Shown: positions 37,023 through 45,581, numbered from the stretch's first letter. The stretch is DNA of 64,000 bases from Candidatus Obscuribacter sp. (GCA_021772095.1 JADYXR010000164.1:1-64000); one strand, 5' to 3'. Made by a program: numbers and translations. The notes: a model not told the origin generated them from the sequence alone.

Positions 37023-37203
37023 CGCTGGAATCCACTCAGGAATTAATCCGTAAGTATAAGATGGCCGAAAGATCCCTGATGTTGAGAAAAGAACATCGGG
37101 ACTACCGATTCACATCCCAGCTCCGATAGCCGATCTCATTTAATTTTTGCGCACAGCTAATTAAATCCGACGACGCAGTTTGTTATCGCCTGGCTTCAGG
37201 CGT

Positions 37204-37857
37204 TCAGGTGGTTAAGGCATGCGTCTTCTGGCGTGTTTCTTCTAGTTGCTGCAATAGTTCTGTATACGCGTCCGACTGTTCTGTCGCGCCTGGATTGATC
37301 AGCTGAACGCAGCTTTTGAGACTCTGAGTTGCTTCGGTCATGCGATCGACGGAGGCATAAATTTCGGCTTGAGCCCAATATAATTCCGACAGCATCTCGC
37401 GATCGCGCTTAGCATGCAGATTTCCGATGTTGATTGCTTTAGTGGCAGCCAGCAAACCCAGATCGAAATCGCCATTTTCGAAAGCGAGTTCGATTGTTTG
37501 GCGGGCAAAACCGAGTTCATCGTGGAAGTTTTTCAGTTTGCAACCTTCACGGTTGAGCCACTGCATGAAGTGTTCGTCATTGCGAATGCAGTCTAGATTT
37601 TTGGTCTGAGCCGCTTCAGTCAGCCTTTCGCTGATGTGTTTAATGTTCTTTTGCGGTTCGCGTTGCTTCGAGGGAGCCGTGGCTGCGCCGGCTTTCGGCA
37701 TCATAAAACCGTTTTGTCCTCCCATGCGACCAAGCATGCCGACCAGGTCTCCGACCATGGCGACGACTTGCTCCTTCTGGACTTCGGTTTCGGTCAACCG
37801 TTTCAGAAGCGCTTCTTCCTCGGATTGGGTGGCGTTTTGCTTGTCTTCGTCGCTCAC
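37204..37857 (-). CDS. TPR-like cytosolic protein of unknown function
   Basis: A 217-residue protein. I start at GTG 37857, eight bases after GGAG; the GTG at 37866 overlaps the GGAG itself. The N-terminus is charged and coiled-coil-like (EEEALLKRLTETEVQKEQVVAMVGDLVGML). The C-terminal half has TPR-type helices (FARQTIELAFENGDFDLGLLAATKAINIGNLHAKRDREMLSELYWAQAEIY). There is no signal peptide. It is a likely protein-protein adaptor, and no specific family is recognised. Confidence 0.55.
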   Translation of the reverse strand: MSDEDKQNATQSEEEALLKRLTETEVQKEQVVAMVGDLVGMLGRMGGQNGFMMPKAGAATAPSKQREPQKNIKHISERLTEAAQTKNLDCIRNDEHFMQWLNREGCKLKNFHDELGFARQTIELAFENGDFDLGLLAATKAINIGNLHAKRDREMLSELYWAQAEIYASVDRMTEATQSLKSCVQLINPGATEQSDAYTELLQQLEETRQKTHALTT

Positions 37858-38126
37858 GATAATCACTCCAGGTGGATGGGCAGCTTCTAGAGTTATGCCC
37901 AGATTTTTGTCACTGGTATAGGGGTGGTCAGATGAAATTCACTCAAGACTAGATGCCTTTGTAAAACACGAGTTTCCACCGCGGTTCCAAACATCACCTC
38001 TGCGTTTTCGTCGCCATCTCCTCAACCCGAGGATCAATCAAGTGATCCGGAAATCGAGCGAGAGCTGGGCGCATTATTGCACTAACAAAACCGTTTGCCG
38101 TCTTTGACACTTTACTGCTCTATTCA

Positions 38127-38357
38127 CTAACACATCTCTACAATCTTTTGTTCGGTTGGACGAACAGCGAATTGCTCTCCAACTTTCAGCACGGGCACTA
38201 GCTTTTGTCTGGTTAGTTTAAACATTTTGCGCATTGCAGAATAATCGTTTTGCACATCGAGTTCACCATATGCGATACCATGCTTATCGAGCCAGGCGCG
38301 CGCCTCTGAACACAGAGGACAGCCTGGCACCACGAACAGCGTTACGTCATCACTCAT
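38127..38357 (-). CDS. Glutaredoxin-family thiol protein
   Basis: A 76-residue thioredoxin-fold protein starting MSDDVTLFVVPGCPLC; the CPLC pair is the redox site, and KLVPVLKVGEQ carries the cis-Pro. The ATG at 38357 overlaps the stop of the RDD gene by 8 bases, supporting coupled translation and this start instead of 38402. It could reduce disulfides or deglutathionylate. The CPLC site differs from the usual CPYC, as in several NrdH/YruB-like proteins. Confidence 0.82.
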   Translation of the reverse strand: MSDDVTLFVVPGCPLCSEARAWLDKHGIAYGELDVQNDYSAMRKMFKLTRQKLVPVLKVGEQFAVRPTEQKIVEMC

Positions 38358-38814
38358 GTTTTGTTCCTGCTTTCCATACCAAGGTGCCGATGACGACATC
38401 ATGCAAAGTTTGTTTATGCGGGGTGAAAAGGCAGACGAGATATGCCATTCCGAATAACGAGCCGGAAATAATTTTGAGAAAAAGTCGAACTAACGCGCGG
38501 CCGAAAGACAGCCGATTGCCATTCATGTCAGTAACTGATACTCCAAGCAAACGCTTACCCGGTGTGGCTTGCCATCGAGAACTCTCCATCCCGGCATAAT
38601 AAAAAATCAGAACGATTACGCCAACGATTGCTCCAACCAGTGAGGCTGAATCATCCAGCACGGTTTTATCCCAATGGAACACTAGACATAGAATTACCAG
38701 AAAAATGTAGGTGATTATGCTTGCCGCAGCCGAGATCGATACAACAAGGGCGAAGTCGATTAGAGCCGCAAGGACGCGCCAACGGAAACCGGCATACTGT
38801 GAAGAATGAGACAA
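38350..38814 (-). CDS. RDD-family membrane protein
   Basis: A 154-residue protein with three to four hydrophobic helices. The start GFRWRVLAALIDFALVVSISAAASIITYIF and the later PGKRLLGVSVTDMNGNRLSFGRALVRLFLKII are the RDD signature (Arg and two Asp). The function of the family is unclear, with proposals including ion or Na+/H+ exchange. It overlaps the glutaredoxin gene downstream by 8 bases. Confidence 0.85.
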   Translation of the reverse strand: MSHSSQYAGFRWRVLAALIDFALVVSISAAASIITYIFLVILCLVFHWDKTVLDDSASLVGAIVGVIVLIFYYAGMESSRWQATPGKRLLGVSVTDMNGNRLSFGRALVRLFLKIISGSLFGMAYLVCLFTPHKQTLHDVVIGTLVWKAGTKHE

Positions 38815-38973
38815 TCAAAAATCCATGTACTAATCAGGCAACGTGCAAAGCAAAATCCATGTTACTAATTAGTTATGATGATAGCCTAACCCGTCTAGAG
38901 ATTGCCAGTTGTGGGCAAGATCCCTGTCTGAGGAATCCCTGGTCAGATCATTGCGCGTGGTCGGAGGTCGGAT

Positions 38974-39768
38974 ATGGGCAATAGGGAAAAGTTGGCAATC
39001 GCACTTGTGACGATCGTAGCCATCATGGCGATTCCTGATCTGATTCAGCATTTCAATCAGCGCGTTTCCTGGGATAATTACAGCACCGAAGGTCGCAGGC
39101 TTCTGTTGTTCGGGGACAAAACGAAAGCTGTCGATTTCTATCAGGCTGAAGTTAGCAAAGTGATCCAAACCAAAGGTGTTCGAGATCCGGGTTATATAGC
39201 CAGTCTCGAAGGTCTCGCCATGGCTTATCAGCGAGTAGACATGTTCTTATCCGCTGAAGATCAGTACAAAGAGGCGATCGGGCAGTTGAAGAAATCTTGG
39301 ATTCCAGACCGTCAGCGTTTGAAAGAAACGATGAATCTTCTCGGGCAGATGTATGAGAAGCGTGGTGAGAAAGAAAAACTAGTTGTTCTGCACGCGCAAA
39401 TTTCTGAACTCAATCCATGGTGGCAGTGGTTCTGGTCTTGCTTCATCGTGACGTTCGCTGCCGAGGCATTGTATATGGCAGTCGTTTTAGCTCGACCTGG
39501 CGACATTGATTTTGCCCATTTTAAAGTTCCGAACGGCTGGTTGTATTGTTTCGCATGCCTGGTTGGAACGGTCGGCATGTTCAGAGGCTTGTTGATGAGC
39601 GGAGTCGATCCGCTTCAATCTTTTTTCTGGTCGCTTGGAATTACGCTTGCCGCGATGCCGTTTGTTTTCGGCATGGTTCTTTTGATGGCACGCCAGGTCG
39701 GACAGGTTGATGCGCGCCAATACGTCACGCCAACTAAAGGGAACAAGCGAAACACGCAGACAACTTGA
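38974..39768 (+). CDS. Membrane protein with TPR-like segment and three C-terminal helices
   Basis: A 264-residue protein. An N-terminal helix (about 6 to 24) is followed by a soluble TPR-like segment (35 to 140, GRRLLLFGDKTKAVDFYQAEVSKVIQTKGVRDPGYIASLEGLAMAYQRV and onwards). Three helices close the protein (about 152 to 245). CGGAGG lies 5 to 10 bases before the ATG. No family is recognised. The layout suggests an inner-membrane scaffold with its TPRs outside or inside depending on topology. Confidence 0.65.
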   Translation: MGNREKLAIALVTIVAIMAIPDLIQHFNQRVSWDNYSTEGRRLLLFGDKTKAVDFYQAEVSKVIQTKGVRDPGYIASLEGLAMAYQRVDMFLSAEDQYKEAIGQLKKSWIPDRQRLKETMNLLGQMYEKRGEKEKLVVLHAQISELNPWWQWFWSCFIVTFAAEALYMAVVLARPGDIDFAHFKVPNGWLYCFACLVGTVGMFRGLLMSGVDPLQSFFWSLGITLAAMPFVFGMVLLMARQVGQVDARQYVTPTKGNKRNTQTT

Positions 39769-39803
39769 TTGTCCATCGACATTCACAGCACTTGTAATTT
39801 ATA

Positions 39804-39819
39804 GCACCATATTCAGTGC
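39804..39819. repeat. Dispersed GCACC-N6-GGTGC type motif
   Basis: GCACC-ATATTC-AGTGC. The first of two near-identical copies between convergent genes; arms pair over four bases. Confidence 0.5.
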
Positions 39820-39923
39820 CAACCGCATGACGTGGTGTCGCCGACTCTCGATCAGTTGCCTGGGTTAATGGCATCATTGGGCGGAAGTTGACTATAACAC
39901 GGACATTTCGAGACCAATCGAGG

Positions 39924-39939
39924 GCACCATATGCAGTGC
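39924..39939. repeat. Dispersed GCACC-N6-GGTGC type motif
   Basis: GCACC-ATATGC-AGTGC, differing from the copy 120 bases upstream by one base. It is embedded in an outer GGGCA/TGCCC inverted repeat. Confidence 0.5.
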
Positions 39940-39953
39940 TGCCCAAACGCAGA

Positions 39954-39982
39954 AGAGGCCTCTGTTCAACACAGAGGCCTCT
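39954..39982 (-). terminator. Strong hairpin at the end of the ribbon-helix-helix gene
   Basis: AGAGGCCTCTGT and ACAGAGGCCTCT form a perfect 12-bp stem with a 5-base loop, 48 bases after the stop of the minus-strand gene at 40031. The following minus-strand sequence is TCTGCGTTT, only moderately T-rich. It may end transcripts from both directions. Confidence 0.7.
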
Positions 39983-40030
39983 AAAAGGAGGATGTTATTC
40001 CACTTTCCCGCGGATCCTTGAAACTAAGGC

Positions 40031-40615
40031 TTAGTAGCCGGAATTCCAATCACGTACTGGAGCTGGAGCAGGCTGTTGATAAGCTTGCGGTTCAACTGCA
40101 GCAGGTTGAGGAGGAGCGAAGGACGTTTGAGCTTCAGGTGGAGCAATCGGTGCTACTTGCACTTGGTTTGCTTGCCATGTGGCGAGGTTGAAGTTCTTGA
40201 ATGATTCCTCGATTACACCAGACTTCTCGCGAAGCAGGTATTCGATATAATCCCCACGGCTCATTCTAGAAGCTGCGACTTGTTCGTCGAGCAATCTGTG
40301 GGCCATTGGTGTTACGCATACAGCGGTTGTAGTGCCACGGTTCTTACCGAAGAAGTAAGACTTAGCACCACCCTTGGGTCCAGTTTGCTTCAAAGAGGCG
40401 GGCAGTCTCAAAGGTGGCATACCGGCGCGCTCACGGATGAGCATTTCGACATAGTCCCCGTTTGAAACACCAGCAGCTGATGCTTGTTCTTTGAGCAGCT
40501 GACGACCAAGTGCGGTCAGGTTGAAAGAGACGGAACCCGACTCTTTACCTGGGAAGCGAGACCGCCTAGGCGAAGTTGTTTTTGGTGTGGTGTTTGTTTG
40601 GACCGTTGTGTTCAT
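40031..40615 (-). CDS. Tandem ribbon-helix-helix-like protein with Gln/Pro/Ala-rich tail
   Basis: A 194-residue protein with two homologous segments: residues 28 to 64 (VSFNLTALGRQLLKEQASAAGVSNGDYVEMLIRERAG) and 98 to 133 (AVCVTPMAHRLLDEQVAASRMSRGDYIEYLLREKSG). Each is a short beta strand followed by two helices with the G/S-x-G-D-Y-hydrophobic-E pattern of the ribbon-helix-helix/CopG fold. Two such units on one chain would make a self-contained DNA-binding pseudo-dimer. The N-terminus is basic and Thr-rich. Residues 150 to 194 are disordered (Gln, Pro, Ala). A strong palindrome lies 116 bases upstream of the ATG. Confidence 0.65.
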   Translation of the reverse strand: MNTTVQTNTTPKTTSPRRSRFPGKESGSVSFNLTALGRQLLKEQASAAGVSNGDYVEMLIRERAGMPPLRLPASLKQTGPKGGAKSYFFGKNRGTTTAVCVTPMAHRLLDEQVAASRMSRGDYIEYLLREKSGVIEESFKNFNLATWQANQVQVAPIAPPEAQTSFAPPQPAAVEPQAYQQPAPAPVRDWNSGY

Positions 40616-40642
40616 TTAGTTTTCGGCAGCGTTATCAATTTG

Positions 40643-40655
40643 ACTCTCGGAGAGT
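40643..40655. promoter_or_regulatory. Short palindrome near the start of the ribbon-helix-helix gene
   Basis: ACTCTC-G-GAGAGT, a perfect 6-bp inverted repeat 27 bases upstream of the ATG at 40615; candidate operator or leader hairpin. A perfect AAAGGAGG lies at 40680 with no start codon after it on the minus strand. Confidence 0.35.
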
Positions 40656-40730
40656 TTCTTTATTTACCTCTGCCTTTCCTCCTTTATCAAGAAAACACGG
40701 AATCCGACTGGTACAGCATTAAGTGAAACC

Positions 40731-40748
40731 TGATAGCAAAAGCTATCA
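40731..40748. promoter_or_regulatory. Perfect 7-bp inverted repeat, candidate operator
   Basis: TGATAGC-AAAA-GCTATCA lies 116 bases upstream of the ribbon-helix-helix gene start. The arms match the kind of inverted repeat bound by two ribbon-helix-helix dimers. There is no T run after it, so it is not an intrinsic terminator. The rest of 40616-41023 (408 bases) holds no gene that I can support. Confidence 0.45.
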
Positions 40749-41023
40749 CTTCCAACGCACAGCCTTCGACTTTTGATTGCGAGCAGCAATTTTTGGTCTT
40801 TGGCGAGAAAGGTGCAGTCGCTCTTGACTTTGTTTTGGTCATCAATATCTAAGAGGTAATACTCTCGATATCGTTCCCTGACTTCAAACTAAATTTGTCA
40901 GTCTAAGGATGAATCCCTGGCAACCCTTTCCAAGACCTTGATTATAGAGCAAAAGGATCGGATTTTTGCAGTAGTCATGTATTAAGTGATCGTAATACAG
41001 TGAGGCTTTCCAGCTTCTGACAT

Positions 41024-41578
41024 TTAGCTGCCGGAATGCAGAAAGTGTTGCACAGTGAGGATATTGAATACCCATGCGATCACTGTACCGAGTGCTGCAC
41101 CTACCAAAACTTCGATTGGTGTGTGACCTAGGAATTCTTTAACCTTGGCACTCGAGAGGTGAGGATGCTCTGAAAAGAGCTCAGCAACCATGTCGTTCAG
41201 CACTTTTGCTTGTAGTCCGACAGTTCGGCGAACGCCTGCTGCATCGTACATAACTATTAACGCGAGGCATAATGCAATCGCGAATGAGACCGAGTTAAAC
41301 CCTTCGATAAGCCCCACGGAGACTGCCATTCCCATGGTGCAGCAACTGTGACTCGAGGGCATTCCGCCGGTCTTTGCCATCATGCGCAGATCGAGATGAC
41401 CGGTTTTGATCAACTTGGTGATGATCTTGAGCGCCTGCGCAATCGTGCTGCTGATCACCGTTACGGCGATCACTTGCCAACCCCTTTGTGCCCCTGGTGC
41501 AGATAGCTGCGCGCCAGTGGTATCAAAAATAGTGTCAGCGAAAAGCAGACAGTGGCTTCCTAAAAACGAAAAATCCAT
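41024..41578 (-). CDS. Divergent PAP2-family (DUF212) membrane protein
   Basis: A 184-residue protein. The signature HLDLRMMAKTGGMPSSHSCCTMGMAVSVGL carries the PSSHS phosphatase-like motif, and GVRRTVGLQAKVLND and FLGHTPIEVLVGAALGTVIAWVF complete the divergent-PAP2 pattern (the second conserved His is in GHTPIEV). Four to five helices are visible. Related proteins are candidate lipid- or polyprenyl-phosphate phosphatases. It begins 13 bases after the prenyl synthase stop, which fits a polyprenyl-phosphate substrate. The function is inferred from context. Confidence 0.85.
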   Translation of the reverse strand: MDFSFLGSHCLLFADTIFDTTGAQLSAPGAQRGWQVIAVTVISSTIAQALKIITKLIKTGHLDLRMMAKTGGMPSSHSCCTMGMAVSVGLIEGFNSVSFAIALCLALIVMYDAAGVRRTVGLQAKVLNDMVAELFSEHPHLSSAKVKEFLGHTPIEVLVGAALGTVIAWVFNILTVQHFLHSGS

Positions 41579-41591
41579 TCAGTTGCCTACC

Positions 41592-42767
41592 TTACTTATG
41601 CCTGTGAATCGCCATCTCAAGCAAGGACTCGAGTATTGGACCGTCCGCATTCGACAATCCTTCCGCTTTCAATAACTTCTTTCCTTCGTCTTCCAATATC
41701 TGCAATTTCTCGCGCGCTCCATCGACTCCGAATACTGCGACCCAAGTTGCCTTGTTCGCGGTCTGGTCCTTCCCAGGCGTCTTTCCGAGCGTTTCCACAT
41801 CGCCTGTTACGTCGAGAAGATCATCTGTAATTTGAAATGCGAGTCCGACAATATCACCGAATTGGTCCATTGCATTTAACTGCAATTGGTTCGCCGAGGC
41901 AAGACGCGCCCCGGACCAAAGCGAGAAACGCAGAAGGGCGCCCGTTTTCCCTGCGTGGATCTTTCTGATAACCGATTCATTTAGTTGAGTGGAACTGGTA
42001 TCGCCTGCGGATGCTTTTGAATGCGATTGCGATCCAGTATGGTCGTTTAGTTCTTGACAATTATTTGATCCATTTAAACCAGCACTCTGGAGATTGGCAT
42101 CCGGGGCGGAGCTGGCGCAGGACTGCGCCGCGCTCGATCCGGTACCTGTATAAATCAAATCGAAAACCTGACCGCCGACCATTCCTTCGGCACCTGTTGC
42201 GGTGGCTAATGCGCGCGTGATGTCAAGAAGAATGGAATTGCACTCAATATGTTGTTGTATATCCCTACTACATATAAGGACTTCTACTGCCCTCATCAAA
42301 AGAGCGTCGCCGGCCAAAAGTGCCATCGCCTCGCCATACGCTTTATGGTTGGTGGGCTTGCCTCGGCGGACGTCATCGTTGTCGAGGCAGGGCAGATCGT
42401 CGTGAATCAAACTCATGGCGTGAACCATCTCAATCGCGCACGACAGTGGCAGCACCGGTGCCAAAAATTTCTGTAGTTCAATTTCGGATTTGCTGCTGGC
42501 GCGATCGGATTGTGAGTTTGGATTTATCTGTTGATCGTTTTGAGTGGTATCACTGTTAATGCGCTTGATTGTCTCGTAGGCGGAAATGGCAAGCAAGGCG
42601 CGAATCCGCTTTCCCGAGCCCAGCGCCGAATAGCGCATGCTCTCCCAGAGGATAGCCGGCTCGCGCTGCGCCAACAATTCGTCGAGTTTCGATTCCACCA
42701 GGTCACGCCTGTCGGAGAGATAACTCTTGAAGTCAAATGCGGAATGAGAAGTGGTGCTTGAACGCAT
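41592..42767 (-). CDS. Polyprenyl (farnesyl/geranylgeranyl) diphosphate synthase with two insertions
   Basis: A 391-residue enzyme; the family is usually about 300. The first Asp-rich motif is DDLPCLDNDDVRRGKPTNH (123 to 141), the second is DDLLDVTGD (315 to 323), and GKT and GKD follow. All catalytic Asp, Arg and Lys are present, so it should condense IPP with an allylic diphosphate to C15 or C20. Two polar low-complexity insertions explain the length: about 70 to 98 (Asn/Gln/Ser) and about 207 to 264 (Ser/Ala/Asn/Gln/Cys). It shares one base (TAATG) with the upstream gene stop. Confidence 0.9.
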   Translation of the reverse strand: MRSSTTSHSAFDFKSYLSDRRDLVESKLDELLAQREPAILWESMRYSALGSGKRIRALLAISAYETIKRINSDTTQNDQQINPNSQSDRASSKSEIELQKFLAPVLPLSCAIEMVHAMSLIHDDLPCLDNDDVRRGKPTNHKAYGEAMALLAGDALLMRAVEVLICSRDIQQHIECNSILLDITRALATATGAEGMVGGQVFDLIYTGTGSSAAQSCASSAPDANLQSAGLNGSNNCQELNDHTGSQSHSKASAGDTSSTQLNESVIRKIHAGKTGALLRFSLWSGARLASANQLQLNAMDQFGDIVGLAFQITDDLLDVTGDVETLGKTPGKDQTANKATWVAVFGVDGAREKLQILEDEGKKLLKAEGLSNADGPILESLLEMAIHRHK

Positions 42768-43417
42768 TACGTCGAACTGCTACTCGTGTGACTGCCTTTA
42801 AATAACGCGGAAATTGACTTGTATGCCTTCATTCCAACTCGGCCCCATTTGATGATGTCGGGATCTCGTTTTAAAAGAAGGTTGATAACGGGCCACAAGT
42901 CACGGAAGATCTCCATGCTCGATGGCATGCCTGGTGTGGAATTATGTTTTCTGATTTTTTCGTTGAAGTCTTTTAGTTCGGTTCGCATGTATGGCATGTA
43001 GAAGCGCGCCATGTCGTCGCCGAAGTAGGCCAGGTCTTCCAGTTGCGCGAGCAACTCCATGATCTTGTGGCGGTACAAAGAGAAGCCTGTGAGGACTAAA
43101 CAGGATCCAATCAAGAAATAGACAACCAGAATTTTCGCCACATCCAAGATCGTGCCGGCAAACGGCGCGTTGGTGTAGATCCGATAGCCGACGTGAAGAG
43201 CGATTGGAATGGCAAGCAGGATGCCGGCGACAACGGAATAGATTTTCACCTTGCCGATTAAGTCATAGAGGCGCTTCTCTTCTACGAATAGAAACGCTTC
43301 GGACAACGCGCCGAATCGCTCAGGCTGATTGGAGATCAGCGGAAAGGTAGGCTTCAAGCGTGCTTCCACTACTTTCTTTTGGACTGGCTTAGATTCAATT
43401 TCTGTTTCAGGCTGCAT
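42767..43417 (-). CDS. Membrane protein with two helices, unknown function
   Basis: A 216-residue protein. Two hydrophobic helices lie at about 58 to 80 (IYSVVAGILLAIPIALHVGYRIY) and 90 to 115 (LDVAKILVVYFLIGSCLVLTGFSLY), with soluble charged segments on either side (ERFGALSEAFLFVEEKRLYDLIGK before them). No family is recognised. It is the first of a three-gene operon with the prenyl synthase and the divergent PAP2 protein, sharing one base with the synthase start, so a role in prenyl-lipid handling at the membrane is plausible but unproven. Confidence 0.6.
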   Translation of the reverse strand: MQPETEIESKPVQKKVVEARLKPTFPLISNQPERFGALSEAFLFVEEKRLYDLIGKVKIYSVVAGILLAIPIALHVGYRIYTNAPFAGTILDVAKILVVYFLIGSCLVLTGFSLYRHKIMELLAQLEDLAYFGDDMARFYMPYMRTELKDFNEKIRKHNSTPGMPSSMEIFRDLWPVINLLLKRDPDIIKWGRVGMKAYKSISALFKGSHTSSSST

Positions 43418-43457
43418 TATGACTAAACTATTTCTCGTCGAATTCGGCTTACCATCA

Positions 43458-44675
43458 TTATCTCAATAAAGTGCGAGCAATCAACATACGTTGAATTTGA
43501 TTGGTGCCTTCGTAAATCTGTCCGGCTTTGGAATCTCTGAAGATACGCTCCAGAAGCAGCTCGGGCTGAAGTCCGAGACTGGAAATCACCGAGATCGCTT
43601 CGGTGGAAACTTTCATCGCGGCGTCAGTGGCTGTGGTTTTTGCCATCGAGGCGACGGTGACATCGGTGTCTCCGTTGTCGACGGCGCCGGCTGCTTGATA
43701 GGTTAGAACTCTGGCGCTCTCGACTTGGGTGACCAGATCGCCGACGACAGAAGCGAGTCCGTTGAGACTTTCGTCAAACATGCCTTTGCTTTTTTCATCG
43801 CGCAAAACTTTGATCAATCCATCAAGCGCTCCCTGAGCCCATCCGGTCGCTTGAGCGGCGATGGTGACGCGCCCTTTGGCGAGACTGGAGAGAGCGACCT
43901 TGCGCCCGGCGCCTGGATCTCCGAGGGTTGCTTCGACTGGAACTTTGCAATCATTGAAAACTAATTCGCAGGTCGAATAGCCACGCATGCCGAGCATGTC
44001 GAACTTTTGTCCGATGCTGAAACCTGGAAATCCACGCTCGACAATAAAGGCAGTGATCGTGTCGACCTTGCCGCCCTCCTCGCGTGGTGAGGGGAACGGC
44101 TTGTGCGCGTCGCCTGTGACCTTAGCCATGACGATGTAGTAATCGGCTGAACCACCGCTTGTGATGAAGGTCTTGGTGCCGTTGAGAATATAGTTTTTGC
44201 CTTTGCTGTCGAGCTTGGCTGTGGTCTCAAGGGCGGCTGTATCGGAACCAGCATTGGGTTCGGTCAATCCGAAAGCCGCCAAATATTTTCCAGTGGCTGA
44301 GGGGACGAGGTATTTCTTCTTTTGTTCTTCTGTGCCGAACCTGAAGACAGGTTCCTGACAGAGAACGTGAACGCCCAGTGAACTCATGATTGGCACGCAG
44401 CGCCGCGCGAATTCCTCGTTGACCAGGGCGAAACTAACGTAATCGCCACCGGTGCCGCCATATGTCGTCGGGAACGGCAATGCGCCCATTCCTTCTTGGC
44501 AGGCGCGCTCGAACAAGTCGCGTCTAAAACTATTCTCGACGTCAGACTTGATGACATCCTCGATCGGAATGCTGTCAGCAAAGGCTCTGGCTTTCTTGAG
44601 CCATGCGACTTGATCGTCTGAATATCTCAGCGAGGGGTCAGAATCTTGCTGCTGTGCGTTTTTAGTTTCCAACAT
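43458..44675 (-). CDS. Acyl-CoA dehydrogenase
   Basis: A 405-residue flavoprotein. The start at ATG 44675 (GAGG nine bases upstream) gives the normal family length; the longer frame to 44861 would run into the divergent gene. FAD-binding signatures FGLTEPNAGSDTAALETTA and TFITSGG are visible, and the C-terminus has IYEGTNQIQRMLIARTLL, where the Glu of YEGTNQI is the usual catalytic base. It oxidises acyl-CoA to the 2,3-enoyl-CoA and passes electrons to ETF. No ETF or other beta-oxidation gene is adjacent, so the chain specificity is unknown. Confidence 0.93.
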   Translation of the reverse strand: MLETKNAQQQDSDPSLRYSDDQVAWLKKARAFADSIPIEDVIKSDVENSFRRDLFERACQEGMGALPFPTTYGGTGGDYVSFALVNEEFARRCVPIMSSLGVHVLCQEPVFRFGTEEQKKKYLVPSATGKYLAAFGLTEPNAGSDTAALETTAKLDSKGKNYILNGTKTFITSGGSADYYIVMAKVTGDAHKPFPSPREEGGKVDTITAFIVERGFPGFSIGQKFDMLGMRGYSTCELVFNDCKVPVEATLGDPGAGRKVALSSLAKGRVTIAAQATGWAQGALDGLIKVLRDEKSKGMFDESLNGLASVVGDLVTQVESARVLTYQAAGAVDNGDTDVTVASMAKTTATDAAMKVSTEAISVISSLGLQPELLLERIFRDSKAGQIYEGTNQIQRMLIARTLLR

Positions 44676-44838
44676 AAAACAAAAGGCCTCTTTGTTCTGC
44701 ATAACTATATCAACTGGAATGGCTCTTTTGCGCCAGATTGATAATCGCTCATTCACGTTCTGACGTGACTGAACGCGAATTTCGGCGGGAATTGTAGTCA
44801 ATTGATTAAGGTCCGCGGGGTGCGCGACCACAAGGAGG

Positions 44839-45495
44839 ATGATGGAATTACTGGTTTCCATGATGTCCTGTCAGAAAAATGTGATTGCGATGAAAAACGA
44901 ACCCACTATTTTAGAAACCACTAAGACATACATGTCAGATGCCGACCGTGTCGCTTACCCACGGCTCATGGCATGGTCTTCTTTCCTGTTCCTTTTCGTC
45001 TGTCCCTTGGTTATTTTCATCGTCTGGTTCTTGCTCACATCCATACCCGCCGATCGTTTCCCGGGCGTCAGCATTGTGTCTCGAAAAGAGGTTTCAACCA
45101 TCCTCGGCATTCTCGCAATTGCTCTGGTGGCGCTGGCTAAGTATTGCTCCACTGAAATCAAAACCTGGTTGCGCTGGCAAAAGGCAGTGGTTACATCATT
45201 GTCTCAGCCGTCCGAGGCGTTCGTGGTTTTGATTGAAAAACGAGAGCTAGAGACGCTGGTGCGGCTGCGACGACATGGCTATCCTCACAGAATGTATGCC
45301 GTGCGCGAAGTGGCAAATTCTAATCGGCTATCGGATTTTCGGATGGGAGAATGGTTGGATGCCGATGCATTTTCTGACCCCGACTATGGTGAGCCCGTCG
45401 CGCTGCGGGTTGGCGATCAGTTCATTCTTCTGGCACCAAAGAATCCACTCGATCGACCTCGATACTTCAATGTGTTGAAAGAGAAAGTGCATTAA
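44839..45495 (+). CDS. Membrane protein with cytosolic C-terminal domain, unknown function
   Basis: A 218-residue frame. AAGGAGG directly abuts ATG 44839 and is only 3 bases from ATG 44842, so the true start may be 44860 or 44890. Two helices lie at about 47 to 67 (SSFLFLFVCPLVIFIVWFLL) and 85 to 105 (ILGILAIALVALAKYCS). The remaining 110 residues form a mixed domain (SEAFVVLIEKRELETLVRLRRHGYPHRMYAVREVANS). No family is recognised. It is divergent from the acyl-CoA dehydrogenase. Confidence 0.5.
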   Translation: MMELLVSMMSCQKNVIAMKNEPTILETTKTYMSDADRVAYPRLMAWSSFLFLFVCPLVIFIVWFLLTSIPADRFPGVSIVSRKEVSTILGILAIALVALAKYCSTEIKTWLRWQKAVVTSLSQPSEAFVVLIEKRELETLVRLRRHGYPHRMYAVREVANSNRLSDFRMGEWLDADAFSDPDYGEPVALRVGDQFILLAPKNPLDRPRYFNVLKEKVH

Positions 45496-45581
45496 TGCCA
45501 AAGAGATTTTTCAAAATATCTAATTACCTGAGATAGAATGGTCGCCGGAGGTTGGGAGCCTGAAAGCGGCCCCCGGTTGGC

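Noticed and set aside
37915..38126. Minus-strand frame with RPALARFPDHLIDPRVEEMA
   Set aside because: It has no good start, only about 40 codons, and no family I recognise; too weak to call a gene remnant.
39984..40018. AAAAGGAGG directly followed by ATG
   Set aside because: The ATG touches the Shine-Dalgarno and the frame ends after nine codons.
40884..41075. 63-codon minus-strand frame
   Set aside because: Overlaps the 3' end of the divergent PAP2 gene, has no start signal and unusual composition.
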